A stretch of 64,000 nucleotides of DNA from the NCBI GenBank assembly GCA_020746995.1, contig JAGPXD010000005.1, positions 3,100,001 to 3,164,000 of the forward strand. Direction: 5' to 3'. The position numbers and the translations under genes are program-made. How positions within the stretch are numbered: the first letter of the stretch is position 1; the number at the start of each line of letters is the position of its first letter. Under the pieces are notes generated by a model, which was given only the letters and a program-made list of their open reading frames with translations, was not told the DNA's origin and searched no databases. Source of the DNA: Plectosphaerella cucumerina (Eukaryota; Ascomycota; Sordariomycetes; Glomerellales; Plectosphaerellaceae). Shown piece by piece: positions 23,733 to 33,931 of the stretch.

Positions 23733-24927
23733 ATGGCGGCATCAAGTAGGGGGGTCAGCGCCGCTCGCGGCCTGTGGCAGAGTAAGAACATCAGATGTGA
23801 ATTGGACCGCCGGGACGCCTGCTAACGCCGTCGGGAACAGCTTCCAGACTATGCACACGATGCGCGACGACAGGAGCCACGATCCGAGCTCCCGCCTTCT
23901 CGGCCGCACCCATCTTCAGATCCTACTCCGGCGCCGCCGCGGCCGCCACGACCACCACCTCGGGCTCCCCCTCCGACCTGCCTCCCAACCTGACCGTCCC
24001 CGCCGAGCCCAAGGCCACGCAGGCCCCCAAGTCGCAGTACAAGCTCAAGGGCGGCATCATCCTGACGCGGGCGCCCCTCCTGACGGCGGAGCCGACCAAG
24101 TTCGAGGAGGCCTTCTACTTCTACCAGAAGCGCCTCAACGAGCGTCTCTGCATGCCGTTCGTCACAAAGGTCTACTTCAAGCCCGACACGCCCGGCCTCA
24201 TGGACTGGAACATCAAGGTCGGCGAGCGCAAGGGCACCCCCGGAAAGGAAATCGGCGTCTACCAGGGCAAGTCTGCGTCGGCGTGGCAGGACGAGCTCAT
24301 GGTCGGCGATGACCTGAGCTCGCACAAGAAGATGTACGAGACGCTGCTGAAGGATGCGGAGGCTCGCGTCAGTGACGAGGCGGAGATCATCCCTGAGGAG
24401 GATCGCGTGCCTGTTGAGGCGCTGCCGTCTAGGATCAGCGAGGCGGATATCAAGAGCGATACTACGAGGCTGGATCGCGCCATGGACAGGACGCTGTACT
24501 TTGTCGTCAAGGGCGAGGATGGGAAGTGGCAGTTCCCCAGCACGGCGCTCGACACGGAGCACAACCTGCACCAGGTACGTGGATCACACATCCCTTCTCT
24601 AGAAGTCTCTGCTAACATTGAATGCGCCAGGCCGCCCGCTACGTGATGAACCGTACCGCGGGCGTCAACATGAACACCTGGCTCGTGGGCCGCGTGCCCG
24701 TCGCGCACCGCGTCGTGGCCCCGACCTTCGCCGAGGATGGCTCGGTCAAGGCGCGCGGCGAGAAGACCTTCTTCATCAAGGGGCGCATCATGGCCGGCCA
24801 GGCGGACCTCAACGGAAACCCGTACGGGTACACCGAGTTCAAGTGGCTGACGAGGGAGGAGCTGCAGAAGGACCACCTGGAGCCGGAGTACTTCCACGCC
24901 GTGAGGAACATGATGGCGGACCGGTGA
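23733..24927 (+). CDS. Mitochondrial large ribosomal subunit protein mL46
   Basis: A 359-residue mitoribosomal protein (yeast Mrpl17, human MRPL46), a Nudix-fold-like component of the large subunit. Exons inferred: 23733-23781, 23841-24574 and 24631-24927. The N-terminus MAASSRGVSAARGLWQTSRL with following Arg/Ala/Ser-rich residues looks like a mitochondrial presequence. The core begins at YKLKGGIILTRAPLLTAEPT and contains FYFYQKRLNERLCMPFVTKV, LYFVVKGEDGKWQFPSTAL and NMNTWLVGRVPVAHRVV, ending EFKWLTREELQ ... VRNMMADR. The first 49-nt exon is needed to place the presequence in frame: the ATG at 23850 lies in another frame. Family assignment is firm; the exact N-terminus is less so. Confidence 0.9.
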
Positions 24928-26160
24928 GAGGGGGGTTGGTGTAAAGTTAACTGTAAGATGTAACATATCAAGTGTATAACACGCGGGGGTTTAGAGGGTC
25001 ATTGAGTTGCATGTGACCGTCTGTGATGGTCAATTGACTGAGCTTGCCAAGACGCTGTAATGCAGGCTCAGGGGCAAGTTCGTGAGGAAAGACATGTGCC
25101 GGCGACCCCGAGGCTGGATAGGGGGCTTCATCACGAGGTGCGAGACGGCTCGGAGGTGTGTCTCCCTCCGGGCTTAGGACGAAATTGCTAGCGACGACCG
25201 CATGAACCGATCTTGCCTGGAGGGTTGGGTGATCTCCGTGAAGGGTGCTGTGGAACACGAAGGGAACTTGATGTCGGGGTTCCACCTTCATTTCGGGTCG
25301 TGCAAAACGCGGAGGATAGGGAGGTACGGCGATGGATGGGGGAGAGGTGGTGGAGGGGAGGTAGCTGGCTAACGTGCGTTCGTCAGTTTTGTCAGATGGG
25401 TTTTCTCCACTTGGATGTTTGCTTGCCGCTTTAGAAGGCAGATGCCGAATGGGATATCGAGGTTGTGAGAGAGGGGGATATAGAACGAATTGAACATCAG
25501 TTGATTTTTGAAAGTCATGTTGCTCGTGAACTGGATCTACTTCAACACTCAATTGCTTCAAAAGAATCAACCAATTGAGCCCAGGTCAGTTGAGTGGCAC
25601 AGTCTCTGCCACGGCAGAAGCCCGTCCATCCGCTCGGACATTTCACCAGCGGCCGCTGCATCAGAATGTATTCTTTCAAGGTTCTGGGAGATGGAAGTCA
25701 TTTCTATTCCAAGTTGCATTACATCTACCAGCAAAGCCACTGACAATCAAATGATGAACTTGTTGATTGCAGCCTCGACCTCGACCACTCATTGTTGAAC
25801 TGCCTTCAAGATGCTGGATGCCGCTAAAGCAGCGCCTCTGCAACCGGCGTCTCCGCACTGCTGCCGCGCAGGAGCCGAGGCAACACCGCCTGTCCAGCCC
25901 GCGGAATGTTGCCCTTCTCTGGCCCGAATTCCCCAACCTCACATGTCGGCACCGGCCACTCCACAAGCCCATGACCACCACGCGTGCCTCGACGATGGAT
26001 CTGGCCCCCGCCAGCCCAGGCACATAATACGTTCCCCCCGGTTAATCCTGAACCGTCTCCCGCGAGCAGTCCATTCCTCGCCCGACGCTCGTTCATTAAT
26101 GCCCGCCGGCCTGTCCTGGAGAATCTGAATCGTCCCCTCCACCCCCCCTTCTCCGCCACA
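24928..26160. other. Intergenic region upstream of the PEX26-like gene
   Basis: 1.2 kb containing the mL46 3' end and the promoter and leader of the next gene. A 200-codon frame on the minus strand (25570-24968) starts at TTG and resembles nothing; I do not call it. The last 350 bases are C-rich on the + strand, like a leader. Confidence 0.5.
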
Positions 26161-27585
26161 ATGTCGCGCCCCAGCTCCTACACCGCGACTCTGAGCCCGA
26201 CCACCGCCTCCGCCGCCGAAGCCTTTCCCTCGCACATGCTCTCCGGCTCTATATCGTCCCTGCCTTCCGCCAGGCAGTCGTCGCAGATCTCGAAGACGTA
26301 CAAGCAGGCATCGACGCTGTTTCTTACTCGCCGCCTGCCCGAGGCATTGTCGACTATACTGCCGGTGATCGAGCCGCCGCCGGGGGATGCCGCCGAGCCT
26401 GCGCCGATAGCCAGGGCCTCGCGCTCTACGCGGATCAAGGTCTGGACGCTGTACCTGACGATCCTCAACGCCATCCTCGAGCTGGATCCAGACGAGGGCA
26501 AGGACGCCTTTGGTGGCCAGGAATGGAGGGCGCTATGCAACAAGGTCCGCGACGGTGACGTCTGGGAGGAGGTCGTCCGTGATGGATATCACGGCGTCGA
26601 GGGGGACGTCGACTCGGACGTCGTGATCAACCTGTGAGTAACTGCCTCGGCTGCGGCTTTGTTGACAATCGCTGACCGACTTTGTAGTGCGACCCTCCTG
26701 CTCGCCCACGCCAGGACGCAATCCCTCAACCAGAAGAGGCTAGAGACCTTCCTTGCATCCTCGAACTCGCCCAACTTTGACCTCACAAATCGCTTCATGG
26801 ACTCGCCCAACCCGTCATCACGCTTCAGCTCCCGCCACAGATCGCCAGCCAAGAGGACAGGAGGCACAGATACCCCGCGAGACCTGAACGCGCGGGTCAA
26901 AATACTCGAGCTCTACACCCTGCATGTGCTCATCCGCAACAATGAGTGGGACTATGCCCGGGAGTTCATCAGCGTCAGCTCCGTGCTGGATGAGGAGCGA
27001 AGAGATGCCTTCTTGCAGGCCCTGGAAAGCCTGCAAGAAGAGCAGCAGGAGGCCGAGCGGATCGAGGCGGAGGCGCGGCAACAGGACGAAGAGCGTCTGC
27101 GGCGTGACCTCGAAGAGGCCCGTCGCCTTCGGGCCGAGAACGAAGAGCATGAGAGGCGACGGCTCGAGGAGGACAGAGCACGGCGAGAGGGCAGCGAGAT
27201 CGACTACGGTATCGAAAACACACCGAGCGCAGCTGGGTCGAGCCGAGGCGGCGCCGCCAAACGCACCAGGGCGCCGTCAAGCGCCTCGGGGCCCTCAACT
27301 CCCAAGTCCTCACGGGCGAAGCCAAAGGGCAAGCCCAGCCAGGCGCTGACGCTCAGCCAGCGCGCGAGCATGATGGTCAGCTCCGTGGCGAAGCTGGTCG
27401 AGCAGCTGGGCGCATCATTCCGGTCCAACCCCATGCTGCTGATGCGGCTGGTCGCCTTCATCGTCGGCCTGCTGCTGACGCTGGGCAAGAAGAGTATCCG
27501 CGAGAGGCTGCAGCGGCTGCTGGGTAATGGGTACAACAAGGTGATGGCGACGGCGGGGATGGCGACCAAAGTTAGTTATATATGA
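26161..27585 (+). CDS. PEX26: Peroxisomal biogenesis protein, PEX26-like
   Basis: A 456-residue protein resembling filamentous-fungal Pex26, the tail-anchored peroxisomal membrane receptor that recruits the Pex1/Pex6 AAA-ATPases to recycle import receptors (functional equivalent of yeast Pex15). Exons inferred: 26161-26633 and 26688-27585, joined at DSDVVINL|ATLLLAHAR. Visible parts: a helical N-terminal domain from about residue 40 (SKTYKQASTLFLTRRLPEALSTILP), a strongly charged coiled coil at about 270-325, a disordered Ser/Lys-rich linker, and one hydrophobic segment near residues 405-425 (LLMRLVAFIVGLLLTLG) followed by basic residues, the expected tail-anchor layout. The assignment rests on remembered family appearance and topology; a generic tail-anchored membrane protein is the alternative. 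Confidence 0.65.
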
Positions 27586-27987
27586 GGGCAGCGAAGCGGA
27601 GGGAAGATAGTGTACCATAGCTTCTTGGTGTTATTGGGTAGGAGTCGGTTTCATGGGCTTGGTTGGCATCCATGAAGTAATGATATTACACGTTTTGGCA
27701 CTTCTCATCAGGGACGATGTTGCATGTGATGTGTTGCAGATGATGTTGTTGATCTGTCTGTCACAGATTCTCCGTGATATCTTGGATGAATACCGGCATA
27801 GCTGCGTGAGCGTGCGCCTGTCTGATTTCCAATCATGCCCTTCCATGCCCCCAAACGCCAGAACTCCGATATCGTAGGCTTCTCGCCTCTGTGGTATTTT
27901 GACCGCCCTCTCTGCCCTCCCTAGAGCATCGCCAGCACCAGTCTTGCTTCCCCTTCCTCCACGGCCCAGTCCCGAGCCAAGCCGAGA
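27586..27987. other. Convergent intergenic region
   Basis: About 400 bases between the 3' ends of the PEX26-like gene and RDS3. It is more A/T-rich than its surroundings, as usual for fungal 3' untranslated regions. Nothing else is seen. Confidence 0.6.
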
Positions 27988-28375
27988 CTAGTAATTCGCC
28001 GTCCGATTCGTCTTCTTCTGGTAAAACAGATCCGTCCGCGAGGATCCCAGGTTGATGATCTTGGGACACCCGTCGCGATCCTTCTCGAGGCGCGTGCATT
28101 CGAAGCAGTAAAAGGCGTCGGAGATGCCCTCGCCGCCGCAGACGACGCACTTGTTCTGGTAGTTGCCGAAGGAGCACTCGTCGCAGATGCGGACGAGGGT
28201 CGTGGGGCGGACGTAGGAGTCGCAGACGGGGCACTTGCCGTCGCACTTGTCGCAGAGGCGGCCGATGGAGATGCCGGATTGCTTGCGGCACATTACGAGG
28301 TCGCTGGGGGAGAGGAAGTTAGTAGGCGTTTGGGGGAGTGGTGGGGAGGGAGACGTACGGATGATGGCGGGACAT
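27988..28375 (-). CDS. RDS3: Pre-mRNA splicing factor RDS3 (PHF5A)
   Basis: A 110-residue zinc-finger protein of the U2 snRNP SF3b complex, which helps recognise the branch-point adenosine. Exons inferred: 28375-28359 (17 bases) and 28303-27988. The intron has a GTACGT donor and a good branch site CTACTAAC before the acceptor. The protein reads MSRHHPDLVMCRKQSGISIG over the splice and then shows closely spaced zinc-binding cysteines: CDKCDGKCPVCDSYVRP, CDECSFG, CVVCGGEG, FYCFECTRLEKDRDGCPKI. Length and sequence match the extremely conserved PHF5A family. It is divergent from the pinin-domain gene, another splicing-linked protein. Confidence 0.96.
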
Positions 28376-29766
28376 TGTGGCTGTCGGAGGCGGTGATGAG
28401 GAGGATGTGGGTGTATTTGGGGTTCGTCTGGAGGTTGCGACGGGTTCGGTCGCTTTTGCGCAAGGTTTCTCGGGGGGTAGGGTGCGATATAAGGGCGCGG
28501 CGAGGGTTGATGTGCAGGAGGAGCAAGATTCATTGCTCAGCCTTGCCACTTTCTTCTCGACGCTTCGGGCTTCTTTGATTGGTCAGGGAGCTTGTTGGAC
28601 CCATAAATTTGAACCTCGGGCGATCGACGACATGGCGCGTAGAGGAGGCGAGCTGCTATTTGTCATTGGGATGAACAAGGCTGTATCTTCGTCTGCAGGG
28701 TAAGACTACTTAATAGCTGTAAATTATTCGTGAAGGGGATGTATCTCAACGTATGAGCGTGACGTTATTGAGTCAATGCTGAGTGTCCTAGGAAGCTCAT
28801 CTGAGGCTTGCACAAGCTCGATCCCGTCTGCCGCTGGGGCTACATTATCCGGAGGAGCATATCAACGGTGGTCCCAATGAGAGGAGGCGCCATATGTTTA
28901 TCGCTCTTATAAGTTCAAGTCATGGGCTGAATGAACTGTTCATACGTGACTTGAGTAGATGCTGACAAGTTCAAATGGACGGTTCAGGGCCACATTATGG
29001 CACTGCAAATGGGACCTACTTGCCGAGGAGGTGGTAACTACTCCAAGTTTTGGACCAGGGAGGCCCAAGGCATTATGAAATCCATGTTTAGGGACTTCCA
29101 CTAATGCATTCTTCCCCTTCTGACAGCATAATAGGAAGGAACACTTGAATCGTCACTGACGCAATCAAGATTGAAGTCGGGCTCATGTAGTAGGACCACG
29201 AGCATTGGTAGTACACTCAACGACTTGTACCAGACGCCTTGCTATATATTACTGGTTGAAAAATATCTGGGATCGCCCATAGTTGGTTATCCTCGGGATG
29301 CGGCCTCTTAATGCTGGTGCAGGACAGGGAGATGTTGGCGATCGAGACGTCAGGCAACTATTAGACAACATACCTGGAAAAGGCGTATGATCACGTTTTT
29401 GGCCAGCTAAAGGAGCAAACTCGATATGCATAAGAAATTGATGTTCTAGGTACTGCGAAAGATAAACCCCGTGCCAGTTTCAGAGGAGCTGCTTGCCTCA
29501 AGTTTGCCATGGAGCTTCCAGAAGGTTGCCATTCTCGGGGAGCACCACCTTTGGTGAGTGCAGCGCCTAAAGTGGGGCGGCGGCATGTACCTCTAGCGCA
29601 TCGCGACCGCGGGAGCTTCGAGGTTGAATTCGCGGAACTTTGCTTACTACCCACCTAGCTTTAGCTTCAGCCTTGCGCATCACAAACCCTCGCTCTTCGG
29701 GCCACGACAGTCGACGACCAGCTTTGGTCCTGTGCTGCTCATGATGGAGGGGACCGAAGTGTACGC
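28376..29766. other. Divergent intergenic region
   Basis: 1.4 kb between RDS3 (-) and the pinin-domain gene (+). From about 28690 to 29450 the base composition is visibly more A/T-rich than the neighbouring genes, and no frame is supported. I see no repeats or terminal motifs that would mark a mobile element. Confidence 0.5.
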
Positions 29767-30868
29767 ATGGCCTCCAAAGTATCGTCGACCCTCAAGCTGA
29801 CGTTGCACAGTGCTGTTCCTATCAAGGACCTAGACGCAACTCTACCAGAAGAGCATGCTGGCATCAAGCGCAGAGCCTCAAACTCCCCCGAAGCCGAAGA
29901 GGACACCAAGAAGAGAGCTAGAGTGGAAGGAACACAGTCGCCGAAGCGCGAAGATCACAGCCCGACCCACCCCGAGCGGCGCGCATCGATCGCAGACGAC
30001 CACCACGAGACCAAGCGGCCGGCGGTATCCAAGGAGGAGGAGAAGAAACGCGGCAAACGACTGTTCGGCGGTCTCCTGAACACCCTGAGCCAGAAGACGT
30101 CGACGACACAGCAGAAGAAGCGACGGGAGATTGAGCAGCGCCAACAAGAGAAGGCCCAGAAGCAGAAGGTCGAAGATGACAAACGCCTGGCTGAGAGATT
30201 AGCCAGGTTAAACAGAGAGCGGCGGCACGACCAGATCGACTTTGACGAGAAAGTGGTGCGTTGCGACGGCGCCATTGTCTTCGAGGAGGTCAGATTGCTG
30301 ACACCAGAACAGATGAAGACACGACATGCCAACCTCATTGCAAGGGCTCATTCTCTCTACACGAAAGCCGAGCCTCGAATCGTACGTCTAGCGTCTGGTT
30401 CTCTTCTAGGATCTGCTGCTGACGAGACTGCAGTACTACAAGCCGTGGAAGCTTACGGCCGCCCAAGAAGACATCCTCGACGACCAGATCGCCGAAGCGA
30501 AAGCAACGGCAGCAAGGGAAGTTGCACAACACGCGCGCCGGAGAGACGAGCATGGACAGCACCCCAACCGCGACCGCGATCACAGTCACGGACGCAGACG
30601 GGCGAGCAGCCCCCGAGGCGAACGGCTGCCTCGCCGGTCAGAGGCTGAAAGTTCAGCGCCGCCCCCCCCGGGTCCCGAGCCAGCGCCCGAGCCCGAGCCG
30701 CCGGCGCAGGAGCAGGCGCAGGCGGCACCCGCCGAGGCCGCCGAAGCTGCTAATGGCTCCCCGGAGCACAGCGACAAGGCCGCGCCGCCCGCTGTTACTG
30801 AAAAGGAGCAGCCCGAGGAGCAGGGAGACGTTGTCGTCGACAACGAGGAGGACATGGTAATGTACTAA
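29767..30868 (+). CDS. Pinin/SDK/MemA domain protein
   Basis: A 349-residue nuclear protein with a pinin/SDK/MemA domain. Exons inferred: 29767-30381 and 30434-30868, joined as TKAEPRI|YYKPWKLTAAQE. The first 95 residues are disordered with a probable nuclear signal (IKRRASNSPEAEEDTKKRAR). The domain spans about 95-230: KKRGKRLFGGLLNTLSQKTS, then a basic coiled coil (KKRREIEQRQQEKAQKQKVE), RLARLNRERRHDQIDFDEK and the conserved YYKPWKLT motif interrupted by the intron. The tail is Pro/Ala/Glu-rich and ends EEDMVMY. Animal pinin binds the exon-junction periphery complex and influences splicing; a similar role here is inferred. Confidence 0.85.
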
Positions 30869-31699
30869 TGCTGCTTGCTAGTTGGCCGCGGCCTGCGTTC
30901 TTCTTTCCAGTCTTCCTCGACCGAGGACGAAGCGTTCACGTAGTAGTCTAGGCGTTATGCGGAGCAAGGCGCTGGGTGTCTTCAAGAGACGGATTCTCAT
31001 GGCGGTTTCCACGGCGCTCATGTTCGCGCGAGCGAGCGGTGTGTTTGACCCGCATCGGAGGATGTATCGTGAGAGAGCTGACGTTCCGCGTTGTATGATT
31101 AATCACTCAGTTATAGCCAGCTCGTGCATTTATAACGATTGTACGAATTTCCCATGAAAGGGGCCACAGGACCCGCCTCGTCCGATTTGTGCCTCGGCAT
31201 CTCGATGATCTACGAGGACTATGGATCCTCCCGATTTTTGTTGGCGCGCCGGTTGGGCTCCGCCACAGGAACAACGGCACGCTGCACGAGTGACGTGGAT
31301 GGAGCCCATCGGCCAAAGACCATTTCTATCTTCGGACGCGGCCTCGGCCGACGACGCCCATTCAGTCTGGTGTCGTGTCCGTCACCGCTGCAGAGTGGGA
31401 GCACTCCCCGCTTTAGCGTTCCAATTGTGCCTGTTCGAGTCAGGAAGATGCATGTTCTTGATGGAGATGTTTGCCATCGCCGCAGCCCCATCGTCATTAC
31501 CTCATGCCTCGGAAGGCGGCGAGACTTGGTTGACCGATATTTCATGGACGTACGTCGGGGTCTCCATTGACGACAGCCAACAACGGGGCGTGGACCGAGG
31601 CTGTTGGAGGAGCACTTATACAAGTACCTGAGCTGCCCCTCATCTCAACTCCAACAGCTCCCACTCCAGTTTCTACAACCCCTCCAACATCCCACCACC
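30869..31699. other. Intergenic region upstream of the epoxide hydrolase
   Basis: 831 bases holding the pinin-gene 3' end and the promoter of the hydrolase. The hydrolase frame is open upstream to 31604 with an ATG there, but conserved similarity starts only after 31700. No other feature is seen. Confidence 0.5.
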
Positions 31700-32713
31700 A
31701 TGACTGTCGACAAGCTCGCCCCCAACGACCCGCGCGTCGAGCGCAAGGAGGCCCAGGTCAATGGCCGGACCTACACCTACCTCCACGCCAAGCCCGAAGG
31801 CACGCCCAAGGGGCACGTCGTCCTTGTCCACGGCTTCCCCGACATGGCCTTTGGCTGGCGCTACCAGATCCCCTTCCTCCTGTCCCTCGGCTACGAGGTC
31901 ATTGCCCCAAACATGCTGGGCTACGGAGGCACTTCCACCCCCGATGCAGACGACGCCGCCTGGTCCCTCAAGTCCATGTCCGACGATATCGCTGCCCTGA
32001 CCGCCGCCGTCTGGTCGGCCGACACCCGCATCGTCCTCGGCGGCCACGACTGGGGCGGTGCCCTCGTCTGGCGCATCGCCCTCTGGCACCCGAAGCTGCT
32101 CCTCGGCGTCTTCAGCGTCTGCACGCCATACTGGGCCCCTGCGCCGGCGTACTTCGACCTCGAGGTTCTCGTCAAGTCGGGCCGACTGCCTAGCTTCGCG
32201 TACCAGCTGCAGTTCATCCGGGGCGAGGTTGAGGAACACATCAAGACGCCCGACGACATTCGGAGGTTCCTCCTCGCCATCTTCGGCGCCCGTACCGAGG
32301 ATACGCGCGAGCCGGCGTTCTCTGCCGAGAAGGGATACGATTTCGAGCGCCTCAAGCGCCTGGGTGGCAAGTCACCGCTCGTGAGCGAGGAGGAGCTGGC
32401 CGAGTACGTGCGCGTATACTCGGAGGAGGGAAGTGGTGTCGTCGGGCCGCTGAGGTGGTACCGCATGCGCAAGCAGACGTTCGAGGAGGAGAGGGAGCTG
32501 GTGGGCACAAAGGTGCAGGTGCCGTCGCTGTTTGTGCAGGCGTCGAGGGATATTGCGCTGCCGCCGTCGATGGCTGCGGGCATGGGGGACAACTTTGTGG
32601 ATCTGACGAGCAAGACGGTCGAGGCGTCGCACTGGGCGCTGTGGGAGGCGCCGGAGAAGGTTAATGGGATTGTGAGGGACTGGTTGGCGGAGAAGTTTGG
32701 GTCGAATCTGTAG
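31700..32713 (+). CDS. Alpha/beta hydrolase, soluble epoxide hydrolase type
   Basis: A 337-residue intronless alpha/beta-hydrolase with epoxide hydrolase signatures: the oxyanion loop HGFPD (residues 44-48), nucleophile Asp117 in GGHDWGG, the charge-relay Asp284 in ASRDIALP, and catalytic His311 in EASHWALWEAP. The cap domain lies at about 140-260 and contains several tyrosines. The reaction expected is hydrolysis of an epoxide to a vicinal diol through an ester intermediate, in the cytosol as no signal peptide is present. The ATG at 31700 is preferred because its context is CCACCATGAC and the upstream in-frame ATG at 31604 would add 32 residues of low-complexity Leu/Gln. A haloalkane dehalogenase is less likely. 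Substrate unknown: detoxification or fatty-acid epoxides are possible. Confidence 0.87.
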   Translation: MTVDKLAPNDPRVERKEAQVNGRTYTYLHAKPEGTPKGHVVLVHGFPDMAFGWRYQIPFLLSLGYEVIAPNMLGYGGTSTPDADDAAWSLKSMSDDIAALTAAVWSADTRIVLGGHDWGGALVWRIALWHPKLLLGVFSVCTPYWAPAPAYFDLEVLVKSGRLPSFAYQLQFIRGEVEEHIKTPDDIRRFLLAIFGARTEDTREPAFSAEKGYDFERLKRLGGKSPLVSEEELAEYVRVYSEEGSGVVGPLRWYRMRKQTFEEERELVGTKVQVPSLFVQASRDIALPPSMAAGMGDNFVDLTSKTVEASHWALWEAPEKVNGIVRDWLAEKFGSNL

Positions 32714-33092
32714 GGGAACTTGATGAATGATGAATTTACGTTTGGATGGACGCGGCTATGGGTATCTTGTGATGTCTGTGCCTGGTGGTGGCGAGGCTTA
32801 TCTGCGATGGCTATTCGCGACCTGCTTTGAGCTGGCCTGGGCCTCTCGAGGGAAGGTCTTCAGGTCGTTTCTTGGGCTCACAGCCTGCTATCCTCGACAG
32901 CTCGCCATTCCTTGCCCTCGGCTTGCCTTGGTATGTCTTCCTGCTCGCGCGAGACGAGAGACAGCCTGTGAAATGATGGCCCTGCCTCCTCTTCGCGGGC
33001 GCATGTTCCTGCGCTCCGGCAATGCGATCGTCGCAACGCTGGCCTGCTGCGCCATGCCTGGTTGTTGTGTCTTCCTATCCCATCCCTCGCCC
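32714..33092. other. Convergent intergenic region
   Basis: 379 bases between the 3' ends of the epoxide hydrolase and the CRIPT gene. Nothing beyond untranslated sequence is supported. Confidence 0.6.
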
Positions 33093-33479
33093 TCACTTCA
33101 TCGAAAACTTCTGCCCCTCAACGACCGACGCGCCCTTGGCCTTCTTGTCCTTCTTCCCGCAGCACGCGCACACATTATCCCTGTACGCGCACGCGTGGCA
33201 AAAGGCGTGGCCCTGCGCGACGCTCTTCTTGCACTTGCCGCACGAGCTCGCGTACGCGGCGTACGGGTTCTTGGCCGCCTTGGACAGGAGCTTGCTCTTC
33301 CCGATGCCCGTCTGTCCGAGGGTCGCTGATTTGGTCGCGCCCGTGGACGAGCCGCTTCCCCTGGCGATGCCGCTGCCGGAGGCGGGCGAGCCGTGGTAGA
33401 TTTCGGACTTCTTCTTCACCGAGGGGGTGGCGAGGGATGTGTTGCCGCGGCCGAGCTTTTGGCATTTTGTGCAGACCAT
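33093..33479 (-). CDS. CRIPT homologue (cysteine-rich, minor spliceosome-linked)
   Basis: A 128-residue intronless protein of the CRIPT family. It starts MVCTKCQKLGR and has four CxxC pairs that match CRIPT: CTKC, CGKC, CHAC and CACC, with conserved context NPYAAYASSCGKCKKSVAQG and HAFCHACAYRDNVCACCGKK. Animal CRIPT was named for PDZ binding, but its ancient conserved role is linked to Rbm48 and minor-spliceosome or general RNA processing; the C-terminal PDZ ligand of animals is not present here (tail QKFSMK). Between the first and second zinc pairs lies a fungal Ser/Gly/Thr-rich linker. Confidence 0.88.
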   Translation of the reverse strand: MVCTKCQKLGRGNTSLATPSVKKKSEIYHGSPASGSGIARGSGSSTGATKSATLGQTGIGKSKLLSKAAKNPYAAYASSCGKCKKSVAQGHAFCHACAYRDNVCACCGKKDKKAKGASVVEGQKFSMK

Positions 33480-33931
33480 TTTCGGGGATGGAGGATGGAG
33501 TCGGGTTCGCGGGGGAGGGGCGTGGATGTCTTGCGGTGGGAGCAGGTGTGTAAGGTGGAAGATGCGACCGCGGACTCGGAGTTGGGATGCGAGCATGACT
33601 TCATGCCGCGAAGGGGGTGCATTTGGGGGTCTACTTTTCTTGGGCCCCTACGTCCTCGCGACTCGGAGGCCGAACGATTCCTTTCAAAATCATGGATTTG
33701 GAGTACCTATGTGACGTAGCATACGAGCATCATGCAGTTCATTCCTCTCATCCCGAAGTAGCTCACGACAGTATCCTGTAACTTTCTTCGAACAGCTGAT
33801 CCAATTCTGCCATGTCTAGGTACACGTGGTGTGGGTGCCCGCGTACAATGCTAAGATGCTTTCAAGCCGTCAATAGTGCCGATTGCAGTCTCGGTAACTG
33901 CTCTTCCATTTCCCATCTGTCCTACTGCCCC
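33480..33931. other. Intergenic region between CRIPT and the permease
   Basis: 452 bases containing the CRIPT promoter and the permease 3' end (both genes minus strand). No further feature is supported. Confidence 0.55.

Noticed and set aside
24968..25570. 200-codon minus-strand frame downstream of mL46
   Set aside because: It starts at TTG, has no clear ATG-initiated conserved core and no recognisable domain.
28690..29450. A/T-richer stretch considered as a decayed transposon
   Set aside because: No terminal repeats, target duplications, transposase-like frame or strong TpA mutation pattern could be seen.
31604..31699. Upstream ATG of the epoxide hydrolase frame
   Set aside because: The added 32 residues are Leu/Gln/Ser low complexity; the ATG at 31700 has better context and directly precedes conserved sequence.
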